This document shows positions 1 through 6,249 of a DNA stretch of 6,267 bases, piece after piece. Location: positions 24,103-30,369 of the forward strand of contig PAEE01000039.1 in assembly GCA_002701145.1 (NCBI GenBank). The letters run 5' to 3'. This DNA comes from Methanobacteriota archaeon (GTDB taxonomy: Archaea > Thermoplasmatota > Poseidoniia > Poseidoniales > Poseidoniaceae). Below the pieces are notes generated by a model. It saw only the letters and a list, made by a program, of their open reading frames with translations, was not told the DNA's origin and ran no database searches. How positions within the stretch are numbered: position 1 is the stretch's first letter; each line of letters starts with the position of its first letter. The position numbers and the translations under genes were made by a program.

Positions 1-1998
1 CTATCGGTGAGTGCGTTCATGAATGGTGAAGCCCTAAACGACTGGGTTAAAGAGCATGCAATAACTATTGATGAACAAGACCAAGCAACATTGGTTGGTG
101 TTCAGGATGATGAAAAATGGTTAGTAGTTTTGATTGATTTCCCCGACCAAAGTGAAGTCGAAGGATGCAACCAAGAACGAGCATCCAACCTGATTGACGA
201 TGCTGCATTGGATTATCTAAACCAGGGTATATCTCCAAACTCAACATTACAAATTGACTACCATGATAGAATTGTAACAACTGATTATGATATGGCAGAT
301 TATGGTCATGATGTCAATGGCGAAAAAGATGTAGGAAAAAATGGAGTTAGCCCTCACACATTGGCCCATGAAATAGTTCTTGAAGTTGAGGATGAGATTG
401 AATGGGAAAAGTATGACTTGAACGGTGATGACTGGGTTGACCGTTTTCTAATACTTCACTGCGCAAAACCGCAGGAAGATGGAGGCGGGGCAAGCTCTAG
501 AATTTGGTCTCACTTTTCATCAATTGAAGAGACTGTTGAATTACCAGATGGACTAAAAATTTCCCACTACACAATATCAAGTCAATATTCTTCAAACAAT
601 TTTGGAACTGTAATGCATGAGATGCTCCACCAATTGGGAGCCGCAGACCTATATCCAGTACATGATGCAACGGTTAATCAAGTTTGGAAAGGTGTTGGAA
701 AATGGGATATCATGGCCAGTGGAAACTGGAATGGAAACGGACTGTGGCCGGCATTACCAACTAGCCCGAGTATCGAATTAATTGGCGGTGAAAGACATCA
801 GCAAATCGAACTTGAATGGCTACCCGGAAGTAGTTGCAGTAGTCCGATGTTTGAATTCCAAGGACTCTCAGAAGGCGGACAGGCATTGAAGATCCCTATC
901 GGTGACCAGGAATATATCTGGGTGGAATACCGTAGTAATTCAGGATATGATTCACACCTACCTGGCAACGGATTATTGGTATTACAACAAGATTTGAAGT
1001 CAGGAGATGTTGAAGATAATTTAATCAATTCACATCCAGAAAGAGCTTGGCTAAAAGTCATCGAGGCTGATGGTGAACAAAATATGGTTGCAGGTAATAG
1101 CGAAGGTGAGCATAGTGACCTATTTTGGGAAAATGATTCATTTGGTTCGGAAGGAATTCAAATTAGAAACCGAGATGGAATCCTTGTTGATTGGATTGCA
1201 AATGTTAGTGTAAACCAAGGCCAGCCTGTAATTGAGTTTACTTCAAGTGAATGTGGGCATTCAACTGAAGTTGACCTTCCCGATTACGGTTCAGTCCTAA
1301 CGCCAAATGATCGTATCCCGATCGAAGCCGAATGTTCTGGCATCGATTTTGACTTGACTAGCAGCGATGGTAGAAACATCGTTGTTGAAGATAATGAAAT
1401 AATATTTGCAACAGCAGGTACAGTGGGAGTAATCGGTTTGATTACTGGAACAATAAGTTGCGATGAAGGTACACCAATTGATGTTGTTCACGAGTTTGAA
1501 ATTCTAGGAAATATTCCTATCGAAACAAAATTCACGGGCAGTATTCCAATAGTTGAATCCACCACTATTGAAATCCCTGTAGAGGTAAAAGGAAATCAGT
1601 CACAGATGTGGTTAGTCGGAACAGATGGGCCATTATCAAGAATTGCGACAACGGAAAATAACCAAAAATTGTCAGATGATTCTACGATTACTCTAAACAT
1701 AAATCCAGCAGGATTACTATCCTCTGGTATGTTAGTGAAGGGTGAAATTATTCTAGCGTCTGATTCAGGACACAGATATTACATCACAGTGGAATTAGTT
1801 GCAGGTGAGGAAGAAGAATCAATGCTTGAAGAATGGACAAGCCCCGCTAAACTAATTCCAATCGCTTTAGCACTTGCAACGCTCTGGGTTATTTTAGGAA
1901 TTAAATCAACGACCGGGGAGGTGGCGCCTGAGCAGCAAGAAGTTCCAGTCGTCCCGCTTGAGAGCGACGACCCATCCCTTGTTGACCCCTTCAGCTAA
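1..1998 (+). CDS. M6-family (immune inhibitor A-like) zinc metalloprotease, membrane-anchored, 5'-partial
   Basis: A secreted endopeptidase of the M6 (InhA-like) metalloprotease family. The reading frame is open from base 1 with no stop upstream of the first GTG (base 7), so the gene starts outside the window; the visible LSVSA could be the end of a signal peptide. Numbering from base 1, the zinc-binding HEMLH is at 206-210 and continues as QLGAADLYP. A GKWDIMASGNWNG block at 233-245 is typical of M6 enzymes. An acidic DLNGDDWVD stretch (139-147), which may bind calcium, precedes a GGGASSRIWSH segment. Residues from about 250 to 610 look like beta-rich accessory domains. A single hydrophobic helix (618-634) and a short acidic, proline-containing tail suggest a C-terminal anchor with the protease outside the cell. 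Its last 93 bp overlap the convergent endA gene. Substrate is unknown. The family call is firm; extracellular location is inferred. Confidence 0.9.
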   Translation, partial: LSVSAFMNGEALNDWVKEHAITIDEQDQATLVGVQDDEKWLVVLIDFPDQSEVEGCNQERASNLIDDAALDYLNQGISPNSTLQIDYHDRIVTTDYDMADYGHDVNGEKDVGKNGVSPHTLAHEIVLEVEDEIEWEKYDLNGDDWVDRFLILHCAKPQEDGGGASSRIWSHFSSIEETVELPDGLKISHYTISSQYSSNNFGTVMHEMLHQLGAADLYPVHDATVNQVWKGVGKWDIMASGNWNGNGLWPALPTSPSIELIGGERHQQIELEWLPGSSCSSPMFEFQGLSEGGQALKIPIGDQEYIWVEYRSNSGYDSHLPGNGLLVLQQDLKSGDVEDNLINSHPERAWLKVIEADGEQNMVAGNSEGEHSDLFWENDSFGSEGIQIRNRDGILVDWIANVSVNQGQPVIEFTSSECGHSTEVDLPDYGSVLTPNDRIPIEAECSGIDFDLTSSDGRNIVVEDNEIIFATAGTVGVIGLITGTISCDEGTPIDVVHEFEILGNIPIETKFTGSIPIVESTTIEIPVEVKGNQSQMWLVGTDGPLSRIATTENNQKLSDDSTITLNINPAGLLSSGMLVKGEIILASDSGHRYYITVELVAGEEEESMLEEWTSPAKLIPIALALATLWVILGIKSTTGEVAPEQQEVPVVPLESDDPSLVDPFS

Positions 1999-2853
1999 TC
2001 TGACACTCAAACTTACACCTTCCCAATTACTTGGGGAGTCTTCTTCAATTTGCATCAACCAAGGAGCATGGTCTACATCAACAGGAGTGGAATAGACCCT
2101 CCATCTACATCCATACTTGAAACCGGGCCTCATCAAAAGTCCCCTCGAATTTAATTCGCCAAATAGGTCTGTTACCTTATTTTCAGCACCATTAATCCAG
2201 TCTAATTCATCCTCACGTAAAAATTTCCGAGAAAGGTGCTCAACCCCAAGCATAGGGTGATCATCAACTGTAGCCGGAGTGATTGTACCTCTTGGGTCAA
2301 TCAGTGACAATCTATACATTGTAACATCCATTTCATCATCAACAATGGCCAATTCTGCTAACATCCCTTCATCAGATAACTCACGAGTCCAATTCATCAG
2401 TTCAACCATATCCAGGTTTTCTTTGGTACGAGCCCAGCGAATAACAGCCTCTGCTTTTGCCTTACTTGGATGGGATTCTCGAGACCATCGCAACCAACGG
2501 CCGTCCTTTGGAACAACTTTCTCTCCGGCATTGCGAACCACATCAAAAGCAACAGCTTTGTGAGCGAAATCAGGGTCCTCTTCCAATCTGGAATCGACCC
2601 AACCTTTTGCTAGTGGTATGTGTCTATGCCAATGGCAAAACATTACTTCAACATCCGTCAATATTATGCCACCATCAATAGGCCTACCAAGAGCCGATTT
2701 CTGATAAAGTCTATTTGAAACTGGAGCTGGAATGAACCAACCATCTTCACGTGCAACCGGAGGCTCGTTGAGCCTAGTAGGAGAGCCTTCTTCGCTCAGA
2801 CCAATTGGACGAGTTGGGCGGACCCTTGGTTTGGACCTACGACCCCCTGCCAT
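1906..2853 (-). CDS. endA: tRNA-splicing endonuclease EndA, bimodular archaeal type
   Basis: Cuts pre-tRNA at both exon-intron borders in the bulge-helix-bulge motif, leaving 2',3'-cyclic phosphate ends for ligation. At 315 residues it matches the fused two-unit euryarchaeal form (about 305 residues in Archaeoglobus), which acts as a homodimer. The N-terminal unit (about 45-200) holds the LYQKSALGRP segment and lacks a catalytic triad. The C-terminal unit (about 210-315) carries RGLLMRPGFKYGCRWRVY, then DHAPWLMQI, then RLAEGVNKGWVVAL. The likely catalytic residues are Tyr254, His262 and Lys292; the His-Lys spacing of 30 equals that of the Archaeoglobus enzyme. The first 45 residues are basic and proline-rich, an extension beyond the usual fold. 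The ATG at 2853 has no clear Shine-Dalgarno, so the message may be leaderless or start further in. It is divergent from the downstream regulator-kinase-archease run. Confidence 0.9.
   Translation of the reverse strand: MAGGRRSKPRVRPTRPIGLSEEGSPTRLNEPPVAREDGWFIPAPVSNRLYQKSALGRPIDGGIILTDVEVMFCHWHRHIPLAKGWVDSRLEEDPDFAHKAVAFDVVRNAGEKVVPKDGRWLRWSRESHPSKAKAEAVIRWARTKENLDMVELMNWTRELSDEGMLAELAIVDDEMDVTMYRLSLIDPRGTITPATVDDHPMLGVEHLSRKFLREDELDWINGAENKVTDLFGELNSRGLLMRPGFKYGCRWRVYSTPVDVDHAPWLMQIEEDSPSNWEGVSLSVRLAEGVNKGWVVALKRDDWNFLLLRRHLPGR
2019..2038 (+). terminator. Possible terminator hairpin for the M6 protease gene, inside antisense endA
   Basis: CTTCCCAA (2019-2026) can pair with TTGGGGAG (2031-2038) across a TTAC loop, an 8-bp stem with one G-T wobble, 20 bp after the protease stop. 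A pyrimidine-rich run (TCTTCTTC) and ATTT follow. It lies wholly within the endA coding sequence on the other strand, so its pairing may be incidental. Confidence 0.3.
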
Positions 2854-2917
2854 AGCATTCCGAGATAGTGACCAGTCTTATGTGCCTCCCCTGCCCTCAT
2901 TAGATGGAGGGAGAACA
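2854..2917. promoter_or_regulatory. Divergent intergenic region between endA and the winged-helix gene
   Basis: These 64 bp must hold the promoter elements or leaders for both divergent genes unless transcription starts inside the coding regions. No convincing archaeal TATA box is visible; the best minus-strand candidate is a weak CATAAG about 26 bp upstream of endA, near 2877-2882. On the plus strand, a GGAGGGAG Shine-Dalgarno (2906-2913) sits 4 nt before the ATG at 2918. Binding of the winged-helix protein to its own divergent promoter would be a common arrangement but is only inferred. Confidence 0.45.
2906..2913 (+). promoter_or_regulatory. Strong Shine-Dalgarno fixing the start of the winged-helix gene
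   Basis: GGAGGGAG ends 4 nt before the ATG at 2918 and decides against the longer frame that begins at 2732. Two upstream pyrimidine runs, CTCCC (2886-2890) and CCCTC (2894-2898), can pair with it. Confidence 0.7.
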
Positions 2918-3877
2918 ATGGTTGATGGTTACCTCGGCACCATGACGACTGAAGAGCGTACGTTGTTGCACCTCTATGACAACCCTCTTCCGGAAGGCCA
3001 CTGGGAGGCACCTGACGCAGTCACGCAGGCCGGAATTTCCGCTGCTGTACACGTTCAAAGAAAGCATGTTCCTCGTACTCTCAAGCGCTTGGAAAAAAAT
3101 TCCGAATTAATTACTGGACAGAGGCATGTGCCAGGCGCAAAGCAAAGGAGAAGAGTGTACGGATTGACTCCATCTGGGCGTGAACGAGCAAATTTATTGA
3201 GAGAAAAAGTTCTATCAGAAATGGTTTTCAAAGACGGTGAAAGAGTCGTACTTTCGAGTCTACGTAAAGGTGGACAAATGACTCTCGACTTACTTTCACA
3301 TATCGATGAAGGAAATGTCTACTATGAAAACTCTGTAATTTCACCGGTTTCGAATCCAGAAGGTACCGCATCACTCGATGCACAAGCGGGAGAGAATCTA
3401 GTCCGCAGAGTACTTGCAAGAGCATGGGAAGATGGAAAGATCACCAAGGATGAGCAACAATTGATTTCAGAAGTTGTAAACTTCCTTGGAATGCATCCAG
3501 ATCGAGTTCGGAGGCTATCCGATGAGGCTAGAAGAACTCAAAATGCTCCACCGCCCGAAGAAGTATATCGTGATATGATCAGGCAGGCGCTCATTGATGG
3601 AGAGATTATGAGTGATGAAATCGCATTGCTAACTACCATGCGTGAGGCATTTGGAATCGATTTAGAAACTCACCATCAATTGCTTGATGAAGCAAGAGAA
3701 GACCCGATTTTGGATGAAGTAACTTCAACATACAAAGCAACTCTAATCACAGCACTCGAAGATGGTATGATCACTTCGGATGAGAGCGCAATGCTAGCAA
3801 CTCTAAGGAAAAACTTGGGGATAAGTGACGATAAGCACGCATCCCTGCTTGCAGAGTTGCTCGACAGAGATGATTGA
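2918..3877 (+). CDS. Winged-helix protein with three C-terminal 55-residue TerB/EF-hand-like repeats
   Basis: Putative DNA-binding protein of 319 residues; I do not recognise a named family for the whole chain. Residues 12-90 look like a winged helix: a recognition-helix-like VQRKHVPRTLKRLEKN segment, then a basic wing (PGAKQRRRVYGLT) and an LTPSGRERA tail. This resembles the N-terminal wHTH that fronts several archaeal ATPases, but no ATPase follows. Instead, residues 161-319 hold three repeats with the pattern A-x-x-DG-x-I-x-x-DE followed by a helix and (L/F)G(I/M). The DG pairs fall at 172, 227 and 282, exactly 55 residues apart. The loop is EF-hand-like or TerB-like. The open frame extends upstream to base 2732 but would run through antisense endA; the ATG at 2918 has a strong GGAGGGAG Shine-Dalgarno at 2906-2913 and is preferred. 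Regulatory function is inferred. Confidence 0.8.
   Translation: MVDGYLGTMTTEERTLLHLYDNPLPEGHWEAPDAVTQAGISAAVHVQRKHVPRTLKRLEKNSELITGQRHVPGAKQRRRVYGLTPSGRERANLLREKVLSEMVFKDGERVVLSSLRKGGQMTLDLLSHIDEGNVYYENSVISPVSNPEGTASLDAQAGENLVRRVLARAWEDGKITKDEQQLISEVVNFLGMHPDRVRRLSDEARRTQNAPPPEEVYRDMIRQALIDGEIMSDEIALLTTMREAFGIDLETHHQLLDEAREDPILDEVTSTYKATLITALEDGMITSDESAMLATLRKNLGISDDKHASLLAELLDRDD
3398..3874 (+). repeat. Three tandem 55-codon repeats within the winged-helix gene
   Basis: Residues 161-215, 216-270 and 271-319 of the product are diverged copies of one unit (165 nt each, the last slightly short). Each has a helix ending in A-x-x-DG, a turn I-(T/M)-x-DE, a second helix and an (L/F)G(I/M) turn. 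The copies are too diverged at DNA level to be a recent duplication. Confidence 0.8.
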
Positions 3878-3893
3878 AGAACAGGACACCCCC

Positions 3894-3897
3894 GGAG
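3894..3897 (+). promoter_or_regulatory. Probable Shine-Dalgarno for the kinase-like gene
   Basis: GGAG lies 8 nt before the ATG at 3906. It supports this start over the ATG at 3870, which has no comparable site, and over the ATG at 3912, which would be 14 nt away. Confidence 0.5.
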
Positions 3898-3905
3898 TGG
3901 ATAAT

Positions 3906-4958
3906 ATGGGAATGAACGACCTTGAACACGAGACCCACGATCGCCTAGTAAATCTTCAGACTAGAATCAAAAATATGTCTGGAGACATCGTTCTAGTAGG
4001 GGATATTATGCTGGACAGATACATCCATGGTTATGCTAATAATCTCAATTCACGCGCTCCTGTACCGGTTTTGAAGGAAACTCACCGTCATGAAGACGTA
4101 GGAGCTGCTGCCCATGTAGCCAGAGGTTTGGAGAATATCGGGTTAGATGCTATTCTATTCGGTGTTGTTGGAAATGACCTTCCTGGCGAGAGTATTATCG
4201 AATCCCTTGAGGAAGAGGAAGTTGAATGCGATGGTATCGCAATCATTGAAGACAGGACTACAACTGTCAAAACAAGGCTAATCGCAGGAAGAGAGTATCT
4301 CATTTCAAATCAGCAACTAGTATTGCGATGGGATATTGAAGATGATTCCCCAATAGATTCTGAAGCACATTCTACTATTATGGACCAGGCTGTTGCTAGA
4401 ATTGCAAATGCTGATGTTTTGATCATATCCGATTACGGACAAGGTGTAGTAACTGATGAAGGGGCTGCAAGACTGATTAACGCTGCAAAAGTCGCTGAAG
4501 TTCCAGTAATTTGCGACCCGAAACTAACCGGTCTACACCGAACAGTAGGTGCTGATTGGGTCATATTCCAAACTAGAGGTCTAGATTTGATGGCAAAAAG
4601 AATGGCATGTAATGATTCATCTGAAGCTGCAAAGGCATTGATTACTGAAAATAATTGGGGCAACCTAATGGTTCTTCAAGGGGAGAATGGTGTTACTGTT
4701 TACACTAATGACGGAAATGTAATTTCAGCGCCTTGCACACTATCTGAGCCAAGAGGGATGATTGGAATTATCGATGCAGCAGGTGTTGCAGTGGCTGCCG
4801 GAGTTAATCTTGGATTAGCAGTAGCAGACATCGCCCATCTAGCAAATGCAGCATGTGAATGTATTATGGGTAGTACTCAAAACTTCACATTGACCAGTGA
4901 CGACTTGGCAAACCGACTTGGTGAAGTCGCTTGGAGTCTACAAATTTCACAGAGGTGA
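3906..4958 (+). CDS. RfaE/HldE-like PfkB-family carbohydrate kinase homologue with altered active-site motifs
   Basis: A ribokinase-fold protein of 350 residues resembling the kinase half of HldE/RfaE; there is no nucleotidyltransferase domain. Matches to that family are VLVGDIMLDRY (29-39), RAPVPVLKE (50-58), TTVKTR (119-124), NQQLVLRWD (135-143) and SDYGQGV (175-181). Two hallmarks are changed: the glycine-rich GGAANVA motif reads GAAAHVA (66-72), and the GAGD anion-hole/catalytic motif reads GIID (287-290), keeping only the first Gly and the Asp. The usual TPN segment before the nucleotide site reads QTR. It may have an unusual substrate, weak activity or a non-catalytic role, so a heptose-phosphate kinase call is unsafe. 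The start at 3906 is chosen for GGAG at 3894-3897 and because family similarity begins there. An ATG at 3870, overlapping the upstream gene by 8 bp, is the alternative. The stop lies 4 bp before archease. Confidence 0.8.
   Translation: MGMNDLEHETHDRLVNLQTRIKNMSGDIVLVGDIMLDRYIHGYANNLNSRAPVPVLKETHRHEDVGAAAHVARGLENIGLDAILFGVVGNDLPGESIIESLEEEEVECDGIAIIEDRTTTVKTRLIAGREYLISNQQLVLRWDIEDDSPIDSEAHSTIMDQAVARIANADVLIISDYGQGVVTDEGAARLINAAKVAEVPVICDPKLTGLHRTVGADWVIFQTRGLDLMAKRMACNDSSEAAKALITENNWGNLMVLQGENGVTVYTNDGNVISAPCTLSEPRGMIGIIDAAGVAVAAGVNLGLAVADIAHLANAACECIMGSTQNFTLTSDDLANRLGEVAWSLQISQR
4952..4958 (+). promoter_or_regulatory. Shine-Dalgarno deciding the TTG start of archease
   Basis: GAGGTGA lies 4 nt before the TTG at 4963. 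It also contains the TGA stop of the upstream kinase-like gene, so a ribosome terminating there sits on the next gene's initiation site. This supports translational coupling. Confidence 0.75.
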
Positions 4959-4962
4959 AATC

Positions 4963-5430
4963 TTGAGTTACTGGGTACGTCCTACAACAGCAGATGTAGG
5001 GATACGAGCTTTTGGATTAAACCAAAATGATTTGGTCAGTGAACTTACAATAGGAATGCAATCAATACTTTTGGATGGCGACCAAGATATCAATTCACTA
5101 ACTAGAAAAGTGGCACGCTGGGAAGTATCCCACCCTGGTGACTTAGACATTTTAGTGATAAAATGGCTTGATGAAGTACTCTACAGAGCAGAGGTACATG
5201 ACGAATTTTTATTGGAATGTCATCCAATGATCAAAGATGGAATTATTGAAGCACAAGTTTCGTACGTCTGCAAGGATGATGTTCAATTAGAGGTCGAAAT
5301 TAAAGCAGTTACTTCACATGAGTTCGCATTCAAACAAGTAGGAACTAATGAAGAAATATACTCACCATGGCCAGAAGTTCCAACATTTGAAGGGCCGGGT
5401 TGGTACTGCGATGTCGTCTTCGACATATGA
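4963..5430 (+). CDS. Archease, activator of the RtcB tRNA-splicing ligase
   Basis: Archease is a small SHS2-fold protein that helps RtcB become guanylylated and turn over many times when joining tRNA exons or repairing broken RNA. The 155-residue product shows the family order: TADVGIRAFG near the N-terminus (9-18), the DLDILVIKWLDEVLYRAEV core helix, the VEIKAVTSHEF strand-turn, and a short C-terminal VVFDI ending in the usual acidic residue. The family's HTAD motif reads TTAD here, so the His is a Thr while the metal-binding Asp candidate (Asp11) remains. The TTG at 4963 is chosen as start: it follows a GAGGTGA Shine-Dalgarno at 4952-4958, which also contains the kinase stop codon, and gives the normal archease length. 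An in-frame ATG at 4897 would add 22 unrelated residues and a 62-bp overlap. Tight spacing implies co-transcription and translational coupling with the kinase-like gene. Confidence 0.9.
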   Translation: MSYWVRPTTADVGIRAFGLNQNDLVSELTIGMQSILLDGDQDINSLTRKVARWEVSHPGDLDILVIKWLDEVLYRAEVHDEFLLECHPMIKDGIIEAQVSYVCKDDVQLEVEIKAVTSHEFAFKQVGTNEEIYSPWPEVPTFEGPGWYCDVVFDI

Positions 5431-5470
5431 CATGGCTAATTCACAATGTCACCATAACACTCGATTAGGT

Positions 5471-5484
5471 GGGTTTTGAAACCC
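5471..5484. promoter_or_regulatory. Perfect 6-bp dyad upstream of the cold-shock gene
   Basis: GGGTTT and AAACCC arms flank a 2-nt centre, 36 bp upstream of the csp ATG. The centre is too short for a stable RNA loop, so an operator for a dimeric regulator is the simplest reading; chance cannot be excluded. The surrounding 5431-5520 is the only non-coding leader available to csp. I see no clear TATA box in it. Confidence 0.4.
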
Positions 5485-5520
5485 TCATACTCAAGTACTA
5501 GATTGTTTGGACCGGTATTT

Positions 5521-5712
5521 ATGGCACAAGGAACTGTCAAGTGGTTTAACCAAACAAAAGGATTCGGATTTATAGAAATTGAAGGTGGCAAAGACCTCTT
5601 CGTTCACATCTCTGAAGTAGAAGGAGAAATAAACGACGGAGACACCGTCACTTTCGAAGTCGGCGAAGGTCCAAAAGGACCTAACGCTGTCGGCGTTAGC
5701 AAAGTTGAGTGA
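5521..5712 (+). CDS. Cold-shock domain protein (CspA family)
   Basis: A 63-residue single-domain OB-fold protein that binds single-stranded RNA or DNA and typically loosens mRNA secondary structure. RNP1 is KGFGFI (13-18) and RNP2 is LFVHIS (26-31); the opening GTVKWFN and the closing GPNAVGVSKV are textbook Csp. The ATG at 5521 is used because it starts the conserved domain (MAQGTVKWF). An in-frame extension from base 5476 would add 15 residues unlike any Csp and is rejected. No Shine-Dalgarno lies just upstream, so the message may be leaderless or weakly led. It is separated from archease by 90 bp containing a perfect dyad, and followed by a terminator-like hairpin, so it is probably its own transcription unit. 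Csp proteins are common in bacteria and occur in some mesophilic archaea. Confidence 0.95.
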   Translation: MAQGTVKWFNQTKGFGFIEIEGGKDLFVHISEVEGEINDGDTVTFEVGEGPKGPNAVGVSKVE

Positions 5713-5724
5713 GTAATTTCACAT

Positions 5725-5754
5725 TCTAAGGTAACCCTTAGACCAACTATTTTT
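5725..5754 (+). terminator. Hairpin plus T-tract after the cold-shock gene
   Basis: A perfect 7-bp stem (TCTAAGG at 5725-5731 with CCTTAGA at 5736-5742) closes a TAAC loop, starts 12 bp after the csp stop and is followed by five Ts at 5750-5754. The T-run suits archaeal termination. The stem is modest in GC and separated from the Ts by 7 nt, so the T-tract may be the working part. Confidence 0.55.
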
Positions 5755-5796
5755 CAAGCATACTAGTTCGCACTTTACCTGCGCATTTTACCAGAC

Positions 5797-6249
5797 TCAA
5801 TCAGAGTTTGATATATCATCATCTACATCTAGTGTAGTTAGAATTCCAATCAGAAGTCCGATTGGCCCCAACATCATACACACAAGTAAGATTGGCATTG
5901 AGAATTGAATAGGTTTGTCTGCAGCGATCATTCGCATCCAAACATACCTGCCAGCAAAGGTATCCATTACTAAGAAGTGTAGCCAGGCTAATATTATCAT
6001 TTCATCAGTTGAGAATAAATCCAACACGATATCAGGAGTTGGCATTTTAGAACCTAGAGTAATCAAAACGTCGAGTACATTGGGTGCTAAAAGAATAGCA
6101 TAAGACAATATCAATGGGATAACAGAGAACCTCAAATCTCCAACAATTTTCTTGGTAATATCACTTCGTGGCATGAACCACATCATAATCCAAAGTGGTA
6201 TGATTAGAATCGAAGAAAACCAAAATGTAGCTACTGCAACTGAATCCAT
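5797..6249 (-). CDS. ABA4-like (DUF4281-type) integral membrane protein
   Basis: A 150-residue polytopic membrane protein that resembles the ABA4-like family, named after the plant protein needed for neoxanthin formation; prokaryotic members are mostly uncharacterised. Four hydrophobic segments are visible at about 5-26, 41-64, 84-98 and 116-137. Family-like blocks are IPLWIMMWFMPRSDIT (17-32), AWLHFLVMDTFAGRYVW (88-104), which corresponds to the family's GW-H-LAFD-F-GRW motif, and MMLGPIGLL (125-133). The C-terminus is acidic and probably soluble. The ATG at 6249 fits the family's N-terminus. No Shine-Dalgarno is visible and the frame stays open to the window edge, so a slightly earlier start is possible. 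A carotenoid-related role is a guess from the family name only; no carotenoid genes lie in this window. Confidence 0.75.
   Translation of the reverse strand: MDSVAVATFWFSSILIIPLWIMMWFMPRSDITKKIVGDLRFSVIPLILSYAILLAPNVLDVLITLGSKMPTPDIVLDLFSTDEMIILAWLHFLVMDTFAGRYVWMRMIAADKPIQFSMPILLVCMMLGPIGLLIGILTTLDVDDDISNSD

Noticed and set aside
2279..2681. Plus-strand open frames inside endA
   Set aside because: They are antisense shadows of a well-supported minus-strand gene and show no family features.
2732..2917. 62-residue N-terminal extension of the winged-helix gene
   Set aside because: It runs antisense through the start of endA, has no domain character, and a strong Shine-Dalgarno points to the ATG at 2918.
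3906..4958. Annotation as hldE / ADP-heptose synthase for lipopolysaccharide
   Set aside because: The cytidylyl/adenylyltransferase half is absent, two signature motifs are altered, and the archaeal setting gives no reason for lipopolysaccharide heptose synthesis.
4897..4962. Earlier ATG start for archease
   Set aside because: It would overlap the kinase-like gene by 62 bp and add residues with no family match; the TTG at 4963 has the ribosome-binding site.
5476..5520. 15-residue extension of the cold-shock protein
   Set aside because: Csp proteins start at the MAQGTVKWF-like segment; the extension overlaps the upstream dyad.
5713..5796. Small RNA or attachment site between csp and the ABA4-like gene
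   Set aside because: The only structure is the csp terminator-like hairpin; there are no direct repeats, tRNA end or integrase.
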